The notes under the pieces were generated by a model. The model was not told where the DNA came from. It ran no database searches and saw only the letters and a list, made by a program, of their open reading frames with translations. This document shows positions 43,687 through 56,184 of a stretch of DNA of 64,000 bases, one piece after another; the stretch's first letter is position 1, and each line of letters starts with the position of its first letter. The stretch covers positions 1-64,000 of the forward strand of contig JAXGGA010006456.1 in NCBI GenBank assembly GCA_038373865.1. The letters run 5' to 3'. The stretch comes from Uloborus plumipes (taxonomy: Eukaryota > Arthropoda > Arachnida > Araneae > Uloboridae). A program made the translations under genes and the position numbers.

Positions 43687-45564
43687 AGCCTACTTTCCCG
43701 TTAAAAATAGAAGAAAGACGAAAAAAGTATCAAAAGTAGCTTAATGCATCTAAAAAATATCGCCAAGTCCAAAAAATATCGCCAAGTTAAAAAAATATCG
43801 CCAAGTTAAAAAAATAAAAAGATAAAATGAATATCGAAAAATTAAAAATTTGAAAGTAGGGTATTGAGATGGGGAATTTGTGTGTCGGTCGGTCGGTCGG
43901 TCTGTCTGTCCCCCCCTAATAACTTTTGAATGAACAGTCCGATTTGAACAAACTTTTTTTTGTTGGAAAGATCTCGGCGAGTACAGCTCATTCCCATATT
44001 TGATTTTTCGATTTGAACAATTTTTGGTTCAACTTTGAACCGTTCAAAAAACCTGTCCCGCGATGCTATCTTTTGAGTGAACAGTCCGATTTGAACAAAC
44101 TTTTTTTTGTTCGAAAGATCTTATCAAGGATAATTTATTCCCGTATTTACATTTCCGATTTGAACAATTTTTCGTTCAACATTGAACCGCTCAAGCAAGC
44201 TGTCACCCCTAATAACTTTTGAGTGAACAGTCCGATTTAAATAAACTTTTTTTTGTTCGAAAGATCTAGGCAAGGATACTTCATTACCGTATTTAAATTT
44301 TCAATTTGAACATTTTTTCGTTCGACATTGAACCGTTCAAGCAACCTTTCCCCACCTAATAACTTCTGAGTGAACCATCCGAATGGAATAAACTTTTTTC
44401 CGTTTGAAAGATCTCGGACAGTACAGCTCATTCTCATATTTGATTTTTCGATTTGAACCATTTTTGGTTCAACTTTGAACCGTTCAAAAAAAATGTCCCG
44501 CGTTGCTAACTTTTGAGTGAACAGTCCGATTTGAACAAACTTTTTTTTGTTCGAAATATCTCAGCAAGGATATTTCATTATCGTATTTAAATTTTCAATT
44601 TGAACAGTTTTTCGTTCAACATTGCACCGTTCATACAACCTTTGAACAACCCATTCAACACCTAATAACTTTTAAGTGAACCGTCCGAATTAAATAAACT
44701 TTTCTTTGTTCGAAAGATCTCGGAGAGACTCATTCCCATATTTCACTTTTCAATTTGAACCATTTTTCGTTCAATGATGAACCGTTCAGAAATTTTTTTA
44801 ACATGAGCTCCTACGGGGAAATTTTAATTGAATGTTGATTTTGAACTTAAAGGCAGATTTCCTTCAAACTAACTTTGTAAGAAAATGGTTTTGATAAATA
44901 ATATATTGTAAAGTACTTTTCTGAATAATCTTCTGTGAGGACTCTGATTCCGACTCTGACTCCGCAAACACGGCGGAAATGCGGGCTCAGAAAGAATGAC
45001 TGACTGGGCAGACGATTTTTTGTTTATTTATTTATTTATTTGTTTTGTTTAATTTATTATTATTATTAAGGTTTTTTTTTTTTTTTTTTGGCAGACGATG
45101 TTTTTTGTTAACAAAAATTTTTCATTCACGAGAGCATTTTATTCTTTATTTATATTTATTAACTGGCAACGGATTAAAAATGAAATTCGAGACATTTTAT
45201 TAACGAACGATTTTATTTCCTTCTTTGATAAAATGTGTTTTGATGTTCTTTGTTCTTTTATTTGTTTGTTTATTTTTTTTTCTGAAAACGATTGTGGAAT
45301 TTTTCTACGGAAGAACTATGACAGTTACATTCTTTAAATGGTGCGACAAAACTTTATTTACTCGTTCATTTACTTTTTACGTGTCTATTTCATCTGATGA
45401 GAGGGGTATATTTTGCTTTTAGAAATCAGCTTTAAGTGCTATAAAAGTATGTTTGACATAATTTTCAGTTTCAGATAATTAATAGAATATTGATCAGTTG
45501 CTAGAATGCCGATATCGATGTACGGGAAAGTAGGCTCGTTTAGTTCTTGACAGAACTTCTTGTT
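43687..45564 (+). mobile_element. Helentron/DINE-1-like element, copy 3
   Basis: Same ends and order as copies 1 and 2. (GTCY)n lies at 43883-43910; six 147-bp-class units have AAACTTTT at about 43952, 44099, 44244, 44392, 44539 and 44698; the AT-rich 3' part and terminal hairpin AGTTCTTGACAGAACT follow. It is the longest copy (1878 bp) because it has one more internal unit than copy 1. Flanked by T on both sides. Confidence 0.7.
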
Positions 45565-46836
45565 TAGACTGCAAAGAATGAAAGAGAACGACGAATACGA
45601 ATTTCGTTTTATACTTTTTTTTAATTAAGTTTTTTTTTATTTCTATCATTTTATTTTATTGATTTATTTTTTAATTATTATTATTCTTTTTTCCCTATTT
45701 GAAACGCTAAATTAACTTTTTTGAAAGCAATTAACAAATATTGAGGATGCATTACATTGAGGATTGCATGATTTATAAGGAAGGAAAACATAAGGTGTAA
45801 GTGCTTAGAGCTTGAACTGGAATTTTTCGCTAAAATATGCAGAAATACGCCTTTCACTGCCGAATTTTCTGCCCGAAGAATTCTTCTATAACTATCTATC
45901 TTTAATTGTGCTGTTTAACGATGCTCTATTTAACGACTTTTCACGGTCTTTGACTACGCATTGTAGTTTTAGAAAAAGTATATTTTATGACTTATTCTAG
46001 TTAATCACGATTTTTTGCAGCCCTTTGAAAGCCGTTTAATAGCGAATCATTTGATAAAGAAAGCATGAGTGATTTTTCTTTAGGGAAATGAACATTATTT
46101 CCCAATGAATTAGGTTTTAAAAAAATAGTTCTTAGAAGGTTGAAATATAATTGTTTTAACTTCTTACAGTCAAGTAAATCCCCCCCCCCCCTTTCAATAT
46201 TATAAATATTGAAATTTGCAAAGCAGTGGAAAATGGCACAGTACTTTTTCGCAACGTTTATATATTTACAATAAATACCATGGTACTAATTTCACTGCTT
46301 AACAACTGCATCGGACTTGTCAAAATCCTACTATACGTTTATTATCTTTGCATTTGTCATTTATGTCTCGTTTTAATTATGATGAACGCTTGAAAATGAG
46401 CTAAATATCTCACTGTTAAATGCTATATCTCTTGCTAATGAACGGGTACTTGCTTGTGGCGCTAATTATTTTCACCTTGATGTAATTAGTACTAATGTCC
46501 TGCGCTCAACGTATCTCTTGAATGTTCTTCTTAGGTCATGCAGAAATTCCGGAAAGGTTCATTATGTCGGTTGCAATTTTCTTGAAACTACGTTTTTCAG
46601 GATGTAAATTATGGAGAAGTGGTTGCTTTAACTTGAATATATAGCGGTGCAAAAAGTATTTTCATCTTTCGGAAATGAATGCTTTTGTCTCAATGAAACA
46701 ATTCTGTTAATCAGTGCTTGCAATAGTAGAAAGAAGCTCTTTTTATTTGCTTTATAAAATTGCATGCTACTAATTTTAAAAAATAAAAAAGAAGCAACAG
46801 AAGAAAAATTTACCTCATAAAAGATATTTTGACACA
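45565..46836. other. intronic sequence, unassigned
   Basis: AT-rich; a C run at 46180-46192. Nothing recognised. Confidence 0.5.
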
Positions 46837-46881
46837 GTTTTCAGCTAGCTGAAAATCTGGTGCTGATTCATCAGCATCAGA
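46837..46881. repeat. two back-to-back palindromes
   Basis: TTTTCAGCTAGCTGAAAA (46837-46854) is a perfect 18-bp palindrome. It is followed directly by a 28-bp near-perfect one (46854-46881, ATCTGGTGCTGA / TCAGCATCAGAT), and the second half partly recurs at once (GCTGATTCATCAGC). Confidence 0.85.
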
Positions 46882-48429
46882 TCTGACAGCTGATTCATCA
46901 GCAAGTGACGAACAGAAATTTGTTTAACGGAGTTGTTATCTTTAGCGGAGCGCAGCAAAAAATACTGATGTTTTTTCGTCTGTAAGTTTATTTTCTGGCT
47001 TTGAAAAGATTGTGCTTGTTACACTGCATTTCGTGTTTGGAATTCTAAGGGATGTTTCTTTAATTTTAATGGTGTTATTATGCATGTAAGAATTCGCTCA
47101 TAGTTTTGAGTATTTTTTGAAAACCGATTTGCATTGGTTTTTTATAATAAATAATGCAGTTGATTCGTATTATCTTGGGATTCTGTCCCTTCTATTTTTT
47201 CCCCAATTATTGATTTGTTTAATGATGAACCACAAACTAATCTAAATTTTAGGATATCGGGAGTTGAAATTTTAGGGAAATGTGGCACGAATTTTGACGA
47301 TTTAAACTAATAATAGCTAATTATATGCTCAATATTCTTACAAATAGATTAAGATTAATAATAGTCTTTAAAACTTGAAATTTAAAAAACGTTCTTATAA
47401 AGTGTGTCAAGGTTGTCAACTTTAAGAGCAAGAGTTTGTGCGCATAATCGGGAACGAGAATTCAACCAGCTATAAATTCTTTTATCGCGCAGTAATACTA
47501 ATGCTGCAGTAAAGAGCGTTTTACAGAGATTATTGTCTTGGGGTAAGAGGTATCGAAAAACACATCTCTTAAAAGGCGAAATAGCTTAGATGGAAAGAGG
47601 TTACATTGTAAAACATAGGATTAAACAATATAGCAGTGATATAGTTATAAGCCGTAAACAAAATAATACACAGAACTTAAAAAATGTTAAGATTTGAAAG
47701 CTAAAACCAAAATAAACTAGAGGAAAAGTGCAAAAGCAAAACAATTTCGACACTTTAAGTCACTATTACAAGGATTGTTTTCTTTTCTTTTTGTTGTATT
47801 TAACAAGTGTCTGTGTCAGTAATGGACTTCCGCTGGTCGTATGATACAAATGTATAGTTAAGCAATAAGTGTTACAAATTTGATCGCATAGTTGCTAGTA
47901 TAAAAATACCTATGAAATTTGAACTTATGGATTATGAATTGAAGCACACATCTATGCAAACTTTTTTCTTTAAAAATCTACTTCACTAATTTTCTTCACG
48001 CAAATTATACTTCGCAGTTGTATACTAAAAATCAGCATAAAGTATGTTAAATTCAATACTTCAAATCTTTTTAAATACAATCAGATCCATGTAAATAATT
48101 TACATAACGTTTTATTTTTCTTAAATCTCAGTTTTTCAACAGTCTTTGAATTTATATACATGGAAGAGTCTTGTGATTTTAGTTGTTCAGCTCATACCAT
48201 GTTTTATGTTTTAAGTGTATTTTTACGTTAAATATTGGAATTCGTCAGTTGTTCACCATTTTACTTCATAGTCAAACAAATTGTTTTTAAGTAAGAAATA
48301 CTGTTGATCTCTGCCGAATTATTCAACAAAGTAAACTTTAATAGCGAAAAATGTAGAGTTAATTTCTATGTATTTCTTTAAGCAGCAAAAAAGTAAGTAT
48401 CGATATAAATAAAACAAAGAATGTGTATA
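46882..48429. other. intronic sequence, unassigned
   Basis: AT-rich; a short TATATATATG/TGTG run near 48425. Nothing else recognised. Confidence 0.5.
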
Positions 48430-49049
48430 TATATGTATGTGTGTGTGCCTTATACAAATCCACAGTTTAAGTTGGCTCTGGACGAACTTTGGCAGGGAGA
48501 TACTTGGGCACACGGGAAGGATCATATAGTGGTTTTTGAGCGGGAAAAAAGTACCGATCCGTTCGAATTTCGAATAAACGATTTCAAAATGGCTCTATCT
48601 AGCGAAATACCTATCGGATATTCTCGATCTTGGTCTCATTCGAAAGAACGCAAAAATACCTGTTAGGAAAGTTTCCTTCCAAAGGTTTTCAAAACCATTA
48701 ATCGATATCTCCACTCTGAAGAAAGATAGGGCATTTGAAAATTTAGAAATATCCATTTTAAATTGATGTATGAAAATTGTCTGCACGAGCGTGAAAGAAA
48801 TTAAATAGGGTGAAATAAATTATTAATGAGAAAAAGGTGTTGCCATTTTTTTCTTGAACATAAGCAAATAAAATTCAATTGCTTTTGCTTATCTTGTAGC
48901 GGGGATTTAAAACTTTTTTGGCGATTCATTCATTTTTCGTACTGCGCAAAATGTCGACTTTAATCTAATCGGGACTTTTATAGACACGCGTTACTTGGCA
49001 TAAATTTTATGCTCAAGGTATACGTGGCAGAGCCGGGTCACTCAGCTAG
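48430..49049 (+). mobile_element. Helitron 3' part
   Basis: The 3' end has hairpin GGCAGAGCC, then GGGTCACTCAG and CTAG (49046-49049) followed by T. It resembles the 3' end of the Helitron at 29402 (GCCGGGTCA...CTAG). The 5' boundary was not found; the start given is where related-looking sequence begins. It contains an open frame of about 75 codons of unknown meaning. Confidence 0.5.
48442..48666 (+). other. open frame of unknown origin within the Helitron part
   Basis: Seventy-four codons with balanced, non-low-complexity composition (LALDELWQGDTWAHGKDHIV, then FEREKSTDPFEFRINDFKMA). It is preceded by CCACAG, which could act as a splice acceptor. I recognise no family. It may be a captured exon or simply a chance frame in Helitron DNA. 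Confidence 0.2.
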
Positions 49050-50439
49050 TAGAAAAGAAAAGTTGCTAACATTTTGCGGCAATGCATTTTTTTTACTGTT
49101 TATAAAGTAGTATTATAAAATAGTATCGTGTTATATTCCTCGTTATTTCTATAAAATACCTAAGTACTTATGATTGAAAATAATTGCGGATTTGAAGTCG
49201 TTGTTATCTTTCACAACAAGTTGTTTGAAGTATTGTATGCTGTTTTTATGTCATAAAACCAGTTTCTGTCGTATTATTTACTCATTAAATTGCGCTCTTT
49301 ATATACACAATTTAAAACTTTTCTCTAAAGTTCTAACAGCAAATCAAAAAGAAACATGGTGCACTGCCCAAAACATAATTTAAATCTTTATATTTTGCTG
49401 ATTTACGTCTCAGAAAAATTACATTCCTTTATGTAAAAACCCCATTAATATTTATCCAATCAACCCTCCTAAAGCAGTTTTCTCTCTTTCTTTCTCTGTC
49501 TCTCTTGTTTCAAGAATTCCTGATTTTTTCTAGCAAAATTCGTTCTTCACCAATACCTAGTTTCTACATTCATAATTTCTCTGTCATAAATTTAATGTGT
49601 TTACTTCAGGAAAAAGCATTAAAAAGCAGAAAAAAACTACCTCTTCTTTTATTTTTCGTCTTTTAATTCAAGGAAAATTCATTAATGCCTCCATAAATAT
49701 AAAAAAAAAATCTCCCTTCTCATCATGTCGGTGTCTGAACAACTCTCGACAAACAATGAAAAATTATGGCCTCTACAAATTAACCGTCCAATCTCTCCAG
49801 CATAAAGCTTCATTTCCTGGTTTCATTATTTGCATCCATCCTTCCTCCACCCAAAAAGTATTTCCGCGCGCGGCATTCAGTTAATGGATCTTTTGTTGTC
49901 GCTTTTTCCGCAAGAGCAGAGTGGAGTTGTTTGTTTACCACTTCGCACCTCCAGCAGGGCATAAATAGCCATAAAGACTCTAGCTGCAAAATTAAAAATG
50001 GCGCGAAGTGTGAAGTCATAAACTAGACTATAAATAGCAGCGTTCTTACAGGTTCCTGTATGTTTTGTCGCCAAGTAATGGAATATTTTACCTTTTTGTG
50101 TGCTCTTTTCGGCGACAAATGTTTAGGTGATGTGTTACAACTGCAAGAAGTCGATCCTTTTATGCTTTTCGTTTTTCTGCGTAAAGGAATGAGGTATTAG
50201 AATTTGCTTTGCGCTCCTTATTTTAAAAATGCTTCGAAATTTTGTTTATTTTTATGTATTTAAATAAGAATAGAAGGAGGTAGAAAAATCAGCTATATTA
50301 CATTTAGGGAAATAGGGCACATACAAGCAGGATAAGTTTAAGATTTTTACTTAAGTCATTTTGTGTTTCTGTGGAGACATTTTTGTTCGAGCAGATGTTG
50401 TCTGCAAGTTCATGCACTATTCAGCAGCACTTATGACCA
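49050..50439. other. intronic sequence, unassigned
   Basis: Nothing recognised. Confidence 0.5.
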
Positions 50440-50919
50440 CACTGCTAAAAATAACCTGTTGTTTTTACAGTATAACACTGGCAGCCGAGGTTCCAATTTA
50501 AAACTGTAAAATGCACAATAATAAATAGTAAAGCTAGAAATTTTACAGTTTATTGCCGTAAAATTTAGCTGTGTTATATTGTAAAAACAAAAGTATAATA
50601 CTGGCAGCAGAGGTTCTAGTTTAAAACAATAAAATGCGTGGTAATAAACTGTAAAATTAGCCACTTTGCAATTTATTACAGTTTAGTATGATAAACTTAA
50701 CTGTGTTACACTCAGGTCCGTCATTTAGGGGGTGTACGGGGGGTCAATTGCCCCCTCCCCCCCCCTGGCTTTGAGAAATCAATGTATTTACATATAAGTG
50801 GGCGTGGTTTTTGCTGTTTTCCGATGAAATTACATTGTGTTTTCACCCTTTGCCCCCGCCTGGAAAAACTTAAAATGACGTCCTTGGTACTGTAAGAACA
50901 ACATTCATTTTTTACAGTG
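50440..50919. mobile_element. CACTG-ended MITE, copy 2, interrupted by a hAT MITE
   Basis: Ends CACTGCTAAAAATAACCTGT and, reverse-complemented, CACTGTAAAAAATGAATGTT. The interior matches copy 1 (GGCAGCCGAGGTTCCAATTT twice in diverged form). A hAT MITE is inserted at 50713. Confidence 0.7.
50713..50886. mobile_element. hAT MITE, second copy of the 22569 family
   Basis: CAGGTCCGTCATTTAGGGGG at the left and AAATGACGTCCTTG at the right. The middle shares GGCTTTGAGAAATCAATGTA and AAGTGGGCGTGGTTTTTG with the copy at 22569-22738. The flanking target duplication is degraded (GTTACACT / GTACTGTA). Confidence 0.8.
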
Positions 50920-52788
50920 CAATTGAAGATAGTTTTTACATAAACACACTAAAATAAATAAATAATTGTGATGTAAGCCTATTTAACTTTTATTAATCTT
51001 AGAGCTAGTGGCGTTAAAATTCTTTCTCAAAAGAAAGAATTTTAAGTCGTCTGGCTCTGTAATATATCTTTCCTTATGCTCTTCTGAACAGCGTGGAGCT
51101 ATCACGCTGCCAGTAAATGTTGGGTTTTTACTGAACATCTCGCTTTTACTGGTTGGTAAAAGTGTTTTTTTAATTATTTTAGGGTAGTTAGAAGCTTAAA
51201 CCTCTAGCGAGAAAGTCATGAAATATATCACTAAAAAGCCCTATTTTTTAACTTAATAATTGATTTTGAATTTTTATTCAACTGTAATTAGTAGAGATGT
51301 TACAGTCGTTTGCATGAAAACACCTTTCGTTCTTTTCGCACTTTTTAAGTTTTTAAATAGATGTGTATGTGTAATTTGTACAACTTTCAAAGTAGAAATC
51401 TAAAAACTTGCAAGAATACTTATTTTGTCATACACGTGTGTGGGTCATTCCATTTTAACTCAACAAATTTTCAAAAAAGTTGTTGCATCACCATTTTTGA
51501 TTTTGATGAAAATTTGCATGTGTATTCCTTTTACTTCCCAGAGCTCAAAATAGTGTTCATTTTATTTTAAAAAAATTTACCCTTTGATGTATAGGCCATT
51601 TTTGTTGTTGGCAACGGCGAAAATCGGGCGTTTTGATGCTTTGTCTTTTTTTCTGTCAAAGATTTTGAGCTCAAACATAGCTCATTGGAAAGAAACAAAA
51701 AAGATCCTTTATATATGCTATCAATAAATTTCAGATTTTAAAAAACTATTTTATTTTTTCAAGGTCAAAGTTCAAGACGAAAATGACATTTTTTACTACT
51801 TTCGAAACTTAAAAAACCCATGAAGGGTTCAAAGTAACAAGCCCACTTTTTCATCATATACTCATAGTCATGGTTACTTACTGTATAAAAAAATTGGCTT
51901 GTTACTCCACCCCTTTATGAGATATGCCCCCCCCCCCCAAGTTGTAAATTTTTTTAAAAATCCAATTTTCAACGCTAAAAAAAGTGCATGTGGGGGGGCA
52001 AGATTAAAAAAAAATATTTGTGGTATTTTAAGTACTTTTTACCAGCTTTCTAAAACAAAAGTTGCTTTGTTATTCAAAGGCGTTTGGCAGATATAAGGGA
52101 CTGAACTTTCAACAAATTGCACAAAAACAACACGATTATTTTCATTTTTTAAATCTTTTTTTTTATTTAAATGTAATTATGTGCCTTATTCTTTGCCTTA
52201 AATGCTAAAAAAAGACTAAGAAGAGCAATGAAGAAACATATTTTAAGTTTAATACGATAATTTAATATTTTTAACACCTTTGAATATAGAATACCACTAA
52301 ACTTGTCTGATTTTTAAACATCTGATTGCTACCTACAACAGGACTGAGCATTTCTCAACTTGTCCAGGTTTGTTCATACCATGTGGTCATCCTTGTTCTG
52401 GCTTGCTCTCACATGTGTATCTTAGTTGTCTTTCAAGTTCTGAAAGAAGTAGGTTGTTGAGCTAGTGTTTCTGCTGTAAAACCCTGTGAAGCTGATATGA
52501 TTTGTTTTCATTTCAAGTTCATTCATATTCACAGAATGTTTTGCTAAAGGTAAAAGAAGAAATTCTTTAGAATCCTTAAATATAAATTTAAATTTGTCTT
52601 TCTACACGTAAACTGTGAATAAGTTATGGATAACCCTAAATGCTCCATAGGAGTTTTTGAGAATGATGATTGTTATATTTTAAGTTACAGTAGGCAGTCT
52701 ACTGTAAATAGTATTTCTGAGCACCGTGATGATGATAAAACTTTACTGCACCTGAGAACTGGATGTAAAACTATTGAAACTGTTTGTA
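50920..52788. other. intronic sequence, unassigned
   Basis: At 51440-51500, TGTGGGTCATTCCATTTTAA recalls the GGGTSATT ends seen at 17586 and 21286, but no matching right end was found. A 64-codon frame at 52626-52820 has no recognisable motif. Confidence 0.4.
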
Positions 52789-53867
52789 CAGTCATAGAAA
52801 AAAGAATCGAAACACTCTAAATTATTCAGCTGCAAAACTTGTTAAGAACAAAAAAAAAAAAAAGGTTTCTTCTAACATATATTAAAGTCTTCTTTAACAC
52901 TATGTAATTAAAATTTTGATAAGGGGCTATATACAAAGTGAAATGAACTCAAAGTCTGAATTTTCAAACGGGAACCCCTACATTTGGTTAAATAATTAAG
53001 TGCGGAGGGCCAAAAGTATACTGAGTACCGAGCGGCATCACTGTAGTACCAGTAGAACAAAAGTTATGACCGACCAAAGATTTAGGGACCACCACCACAT
53101 GTAAAACGCTACTTTCAAGGTCGACATTTACAAAGAGTAGACTAATCATATTTTTTCGGTTAAATTACCCAAAGCTACTCGCAATAATACGGTTGCTTTT
53201 CGTAATTAATTAAAAATTCTCGGGTATTGTTAAAGTAATAGTAATTTTTGAAATTTGGAAGACAAAACCCTACTGTGTAGAGTTCTAGGGAAAAATGCAA
53301 CATTTTATCTTTTTGATTAAACAAAGATAGATGCAAACTTTTAGCTACGCACTAACCCATGCAGCACATACCTTCTGGAGGGAGGTTACAATTTAAAAGT
53401 AACCTCTTGTATTTATGTAAACTACTTTATTAGGATTGGCAATAATGTTAAAACCGTGGCTCAGAATTTAAAAAAAAAACATTTATTCATTCAATTATCC
53501 CGAATAACCTTCCGAAATACCATAGTTTTCTATCAAAATCAAGTGTCTACGTAAAAAGTTTTCTAAATTGCTATATGTTGCATGAATATAGACTTCTCAT
53601 TAATGGACAAAAAATTGGATTGTCTACCAGTTTAAAAACATACTCAGCAGTTCGATTAACCGTTTTGTTTTCAACGTATGGCTGCTGTTGAAAACTAAAT
53701 GCTATATAAAAAAGCTGAGCATGTTCTTCAACTGGTGGATAAGCATATTCCTCTTTCTTTACACAGAAATTCCCTGCTATTGTTTTAGTTTACACAGTTG
53801 TATATGGTCCCTAAAAGTGGTTCTTTTAGCATATCTCAAAAACTACTAAATATTTTGAGCTCCCAGT
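52789..53867. mobile_element. CAGTC-ended TA element, copy 3, truncated
   Basis: Begins after TA (52787-52788) with CAGTCATAGAAAAAAGAATC and CGAAACACTC. Its body runs parallel to the reverse complement of 56740-57798 (CATTTGGTTA, GAACAAAAGTTATGACC, AAGTGTCTACGTAAAAAG, then TTTTAGCATATCTCAAAAAC). It stops at about 53867 where a CACTG MITE fragment begins. Confidence 0.7.
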
Positions 53868-54006
53868 AAGTAAAGTTGCTAACTTTAGAGTAAGAAACTG
53901 TAAAATTGCTAATTTTACAGTGTATTACTGTGTATTTTGCAGTTTCAAATTAGAACCTTGGATGCCAGTATTGTATTGTAAAAACAACGGTTCATTTTTT
54001 GCAGTG
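53868..54006. mobile_element. CACTG-ended MITE, copy 3, partial
   Basis: Right part only: CAGTTTCAAATTAGAACCTT, GATGCCAGTATTGTATTGTA, and the end GTTCATTTTTTGCAGTG (54006), inverted relative to copy 1's left end. Confidence 0.65.
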
Positions 54007-55601
54007 TAGTAATAAAATCAAGTTAATGTTCTCTGCATTGTATGTTCGAGTTTATGAGTATTCAAATAATGTTTTCTTCTCACTGAAGTAATTTGCTAAT
54101 TTTGAACCTAATTACAAACCTATTTAGAGATACATAATCAGTTAGTAAAAGCATTTCCAACTTTGTCAACACAAAACATATGCCGCATGAAACAACATTG
54201 CACTCTTACAAGTGAACTAATCCCTCAATTTCAGAGGCACGAAGAAAATGTTTAAAACAATGTGTTCAGAAACACAATGAAATAACTTTGAATAATGTGT
54301 TATTTTAAAAGAAAGGTATGTTGTACCATTTTAATGTCCGATAACTATTCTCTTTTGAATCAAAAATCATTCGTCGAAAGTAACCAATAAACTTAGTTCA
54401 ATCCTGTTTCAAACTTATCTAGATGAACTGGGCATAATGGATCTTTTTACTTTTTTAAAGACAGCTTACCTTCCTATTTTTAATGGTGAAAATACCATCA
54501 TGAGAAATAAATGAATTCAGTTTTTAATCGAACTTATACATTTTTCAAGCTAACGATTGATGTCTGCTGGATTATTCTTTAACTCTTTAGGCCAAATGAC
54601 TTGTTTCATATTAATGAATTCAATGAACATCAGAAAGATTGAATAAATTCAATAATATTACAGAGTTTTAAATGATCGATGCGTAATTTAAACAAGATTA
54701 AAAGGAAATTATATTTAAATAAAATAAAACATTGAAACATTATAGCAAAAGAGTAACAATTTGGAAAACACCCCTCAATGTTTTCGCGTTAATAAAAGAT
54801 CAACTGAAGCTCAAACGAAATAAATAAAAATTCTTGTTCCAAATGAAAAACTTTTTCAGAAAATAATTAATAATCTCTTATCAAAATGTATACATGTTTT
54901 AACTACAAAGGCGACTCGATTTTGCCACTTATGTTAGGTCTCCCGCTCGAGGTCGCTGTGAATCGGGTACAGACATCAGATTCAAATAATTCTGAGCAAA
55001 AAGATTAAGACAAACAATTCTTGATGCTGAAAAACTTTAAAGTAAAGTGCCCTATGCATGTCTGATACCTAAAAATTATCTACAACTAAGCTCACAACAA
55101 ATTCTGACAAGTAAACCTAATTAATTAAAACGTAAATATTTTAAAAAGCCTTGTAGTAAGCTGCAAGCATGAGCTCAACTTATTAAAAGAGTGAAAGCTC
55201 ATACCAGCTTGAAGTTTAATTATCTAATGTATATTTGGTGCTACATTGAATAACCGAAGTTAAGTTCAAACAGTAAACGAATCATTGTTAACATCAGGAT
55301 TGGCTTTTACTTATATAAGTAATAGTCCAAAATTATCTACGAGCTCTACTACAAATAGATTACAAGTCTGACTTCGGTTTAAAGCAAATTGCTTGAGATT
55401 TAAATGCCGCCGGAAATTTATATATTCGCTACGTGTGACGTGATCCCGTTGCAAAAACAGAAATACCGAATGAGATTAAATTTTTCCAAATTTTGGAAAA
55501 AAACATTTCAAATATTTAGTTCAATACGTAACAGAACAGAAGCCATTCGATTTTAAAACTTAAGGTCAGTTACTAGGCTAAGGAAGCTCAATCGGTTAAA
55601 T
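54007..55601. other. intronic sequence, unassigned
   Basis: Nothing recognised. Confidence 0.5.
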
Positions 55602-55779
55602 CAGTTTCCCAAAGTGTAGTCCGGGACTCCCTGGAGTCGGCGAGCTCATGGCAGGGGTGTCAGCAGTTGTTTTCTGCTAAGACGTAAAAAATAATTGAAA
55701 TTAAAGGACGAGTATAATAAAACCGTGAGAAGAGGTCACTTGTCAATAAAATGAGAAAACTTGACCATTCCTTAAAATA

Positions 55780-56184
55780 CACTGGCGGGAAAAAAATTCC
55801 AGCACCAAGACTTGCGCTAGATGAACGAAATTTGGTAGGCGTGTTTATACAACTGAAAGATGACATCGATTGAAATTTCGCGCTCCGTGCACAAGTGTGG
55901 CGCAGTTGGCGTCACTCAGAACATGCAAATAAGGCTTGTTTCAAAAGCTTGTTGCGAAGCTCGTGAGTATTATTTTTCCGTGAAATTTGACGCATTTTGT
56001 TCTTGTTAGCCAGGAATGCCTTTAAGGAGACGAAGAAGCCATTACCAACAGCTCACCGAGTTTGAACGAGGTTGTACAATTTGGCTACGAGAAAGTGGAT
56101 TTTCATTTCGCGATATTGCAGAAAGACTTGGTGGGAATGTTTCTACCGCGCATGATTATTGGAAGCTATGGTCAAAGGATGGTA
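55780..56184 (+). mobile_element. Tc1-type element, 5' fragment
   Basis: TA at 55778-55779, then CACTGGCGGGAAAAAAATTC and AGCACCAAG, the same family as 24295-25716. It carries the 5' UTR and the first codons of the transposase, then breaks at GGATGGTA where a TA element inserted. The downstream half is not found on the far side of the insertions. Confidence 0.85.
56016..56184 (+). pseudogene. Tc1-family transposase, N-terminal fragment
   Basis: MPLRRRRSHYQQLTEFERGC through SFRDIAERLGGNVSTAHDYW and LWSKDGT: the helix-turn-helix part of the transposase, about 56 codons, in frame. The reading frame then enters the inserted element. The catalytic domain is absent. Confidence 0.9.

Noticed and set aside
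46860..46925. Repeated GCTGATTCATCAGC as a CRISPR-like or satellite array
   Set aside because: Only two occurrences at short distance, fully explained by nested palindromes.
52626..52820. 64-codon frame starting MDNPKCSIGVFENDDCYILS as a gene
   Set aside because: No recognisable domain or splice context, and its end lies in the terminal repeat of a CAGTC-ended element.
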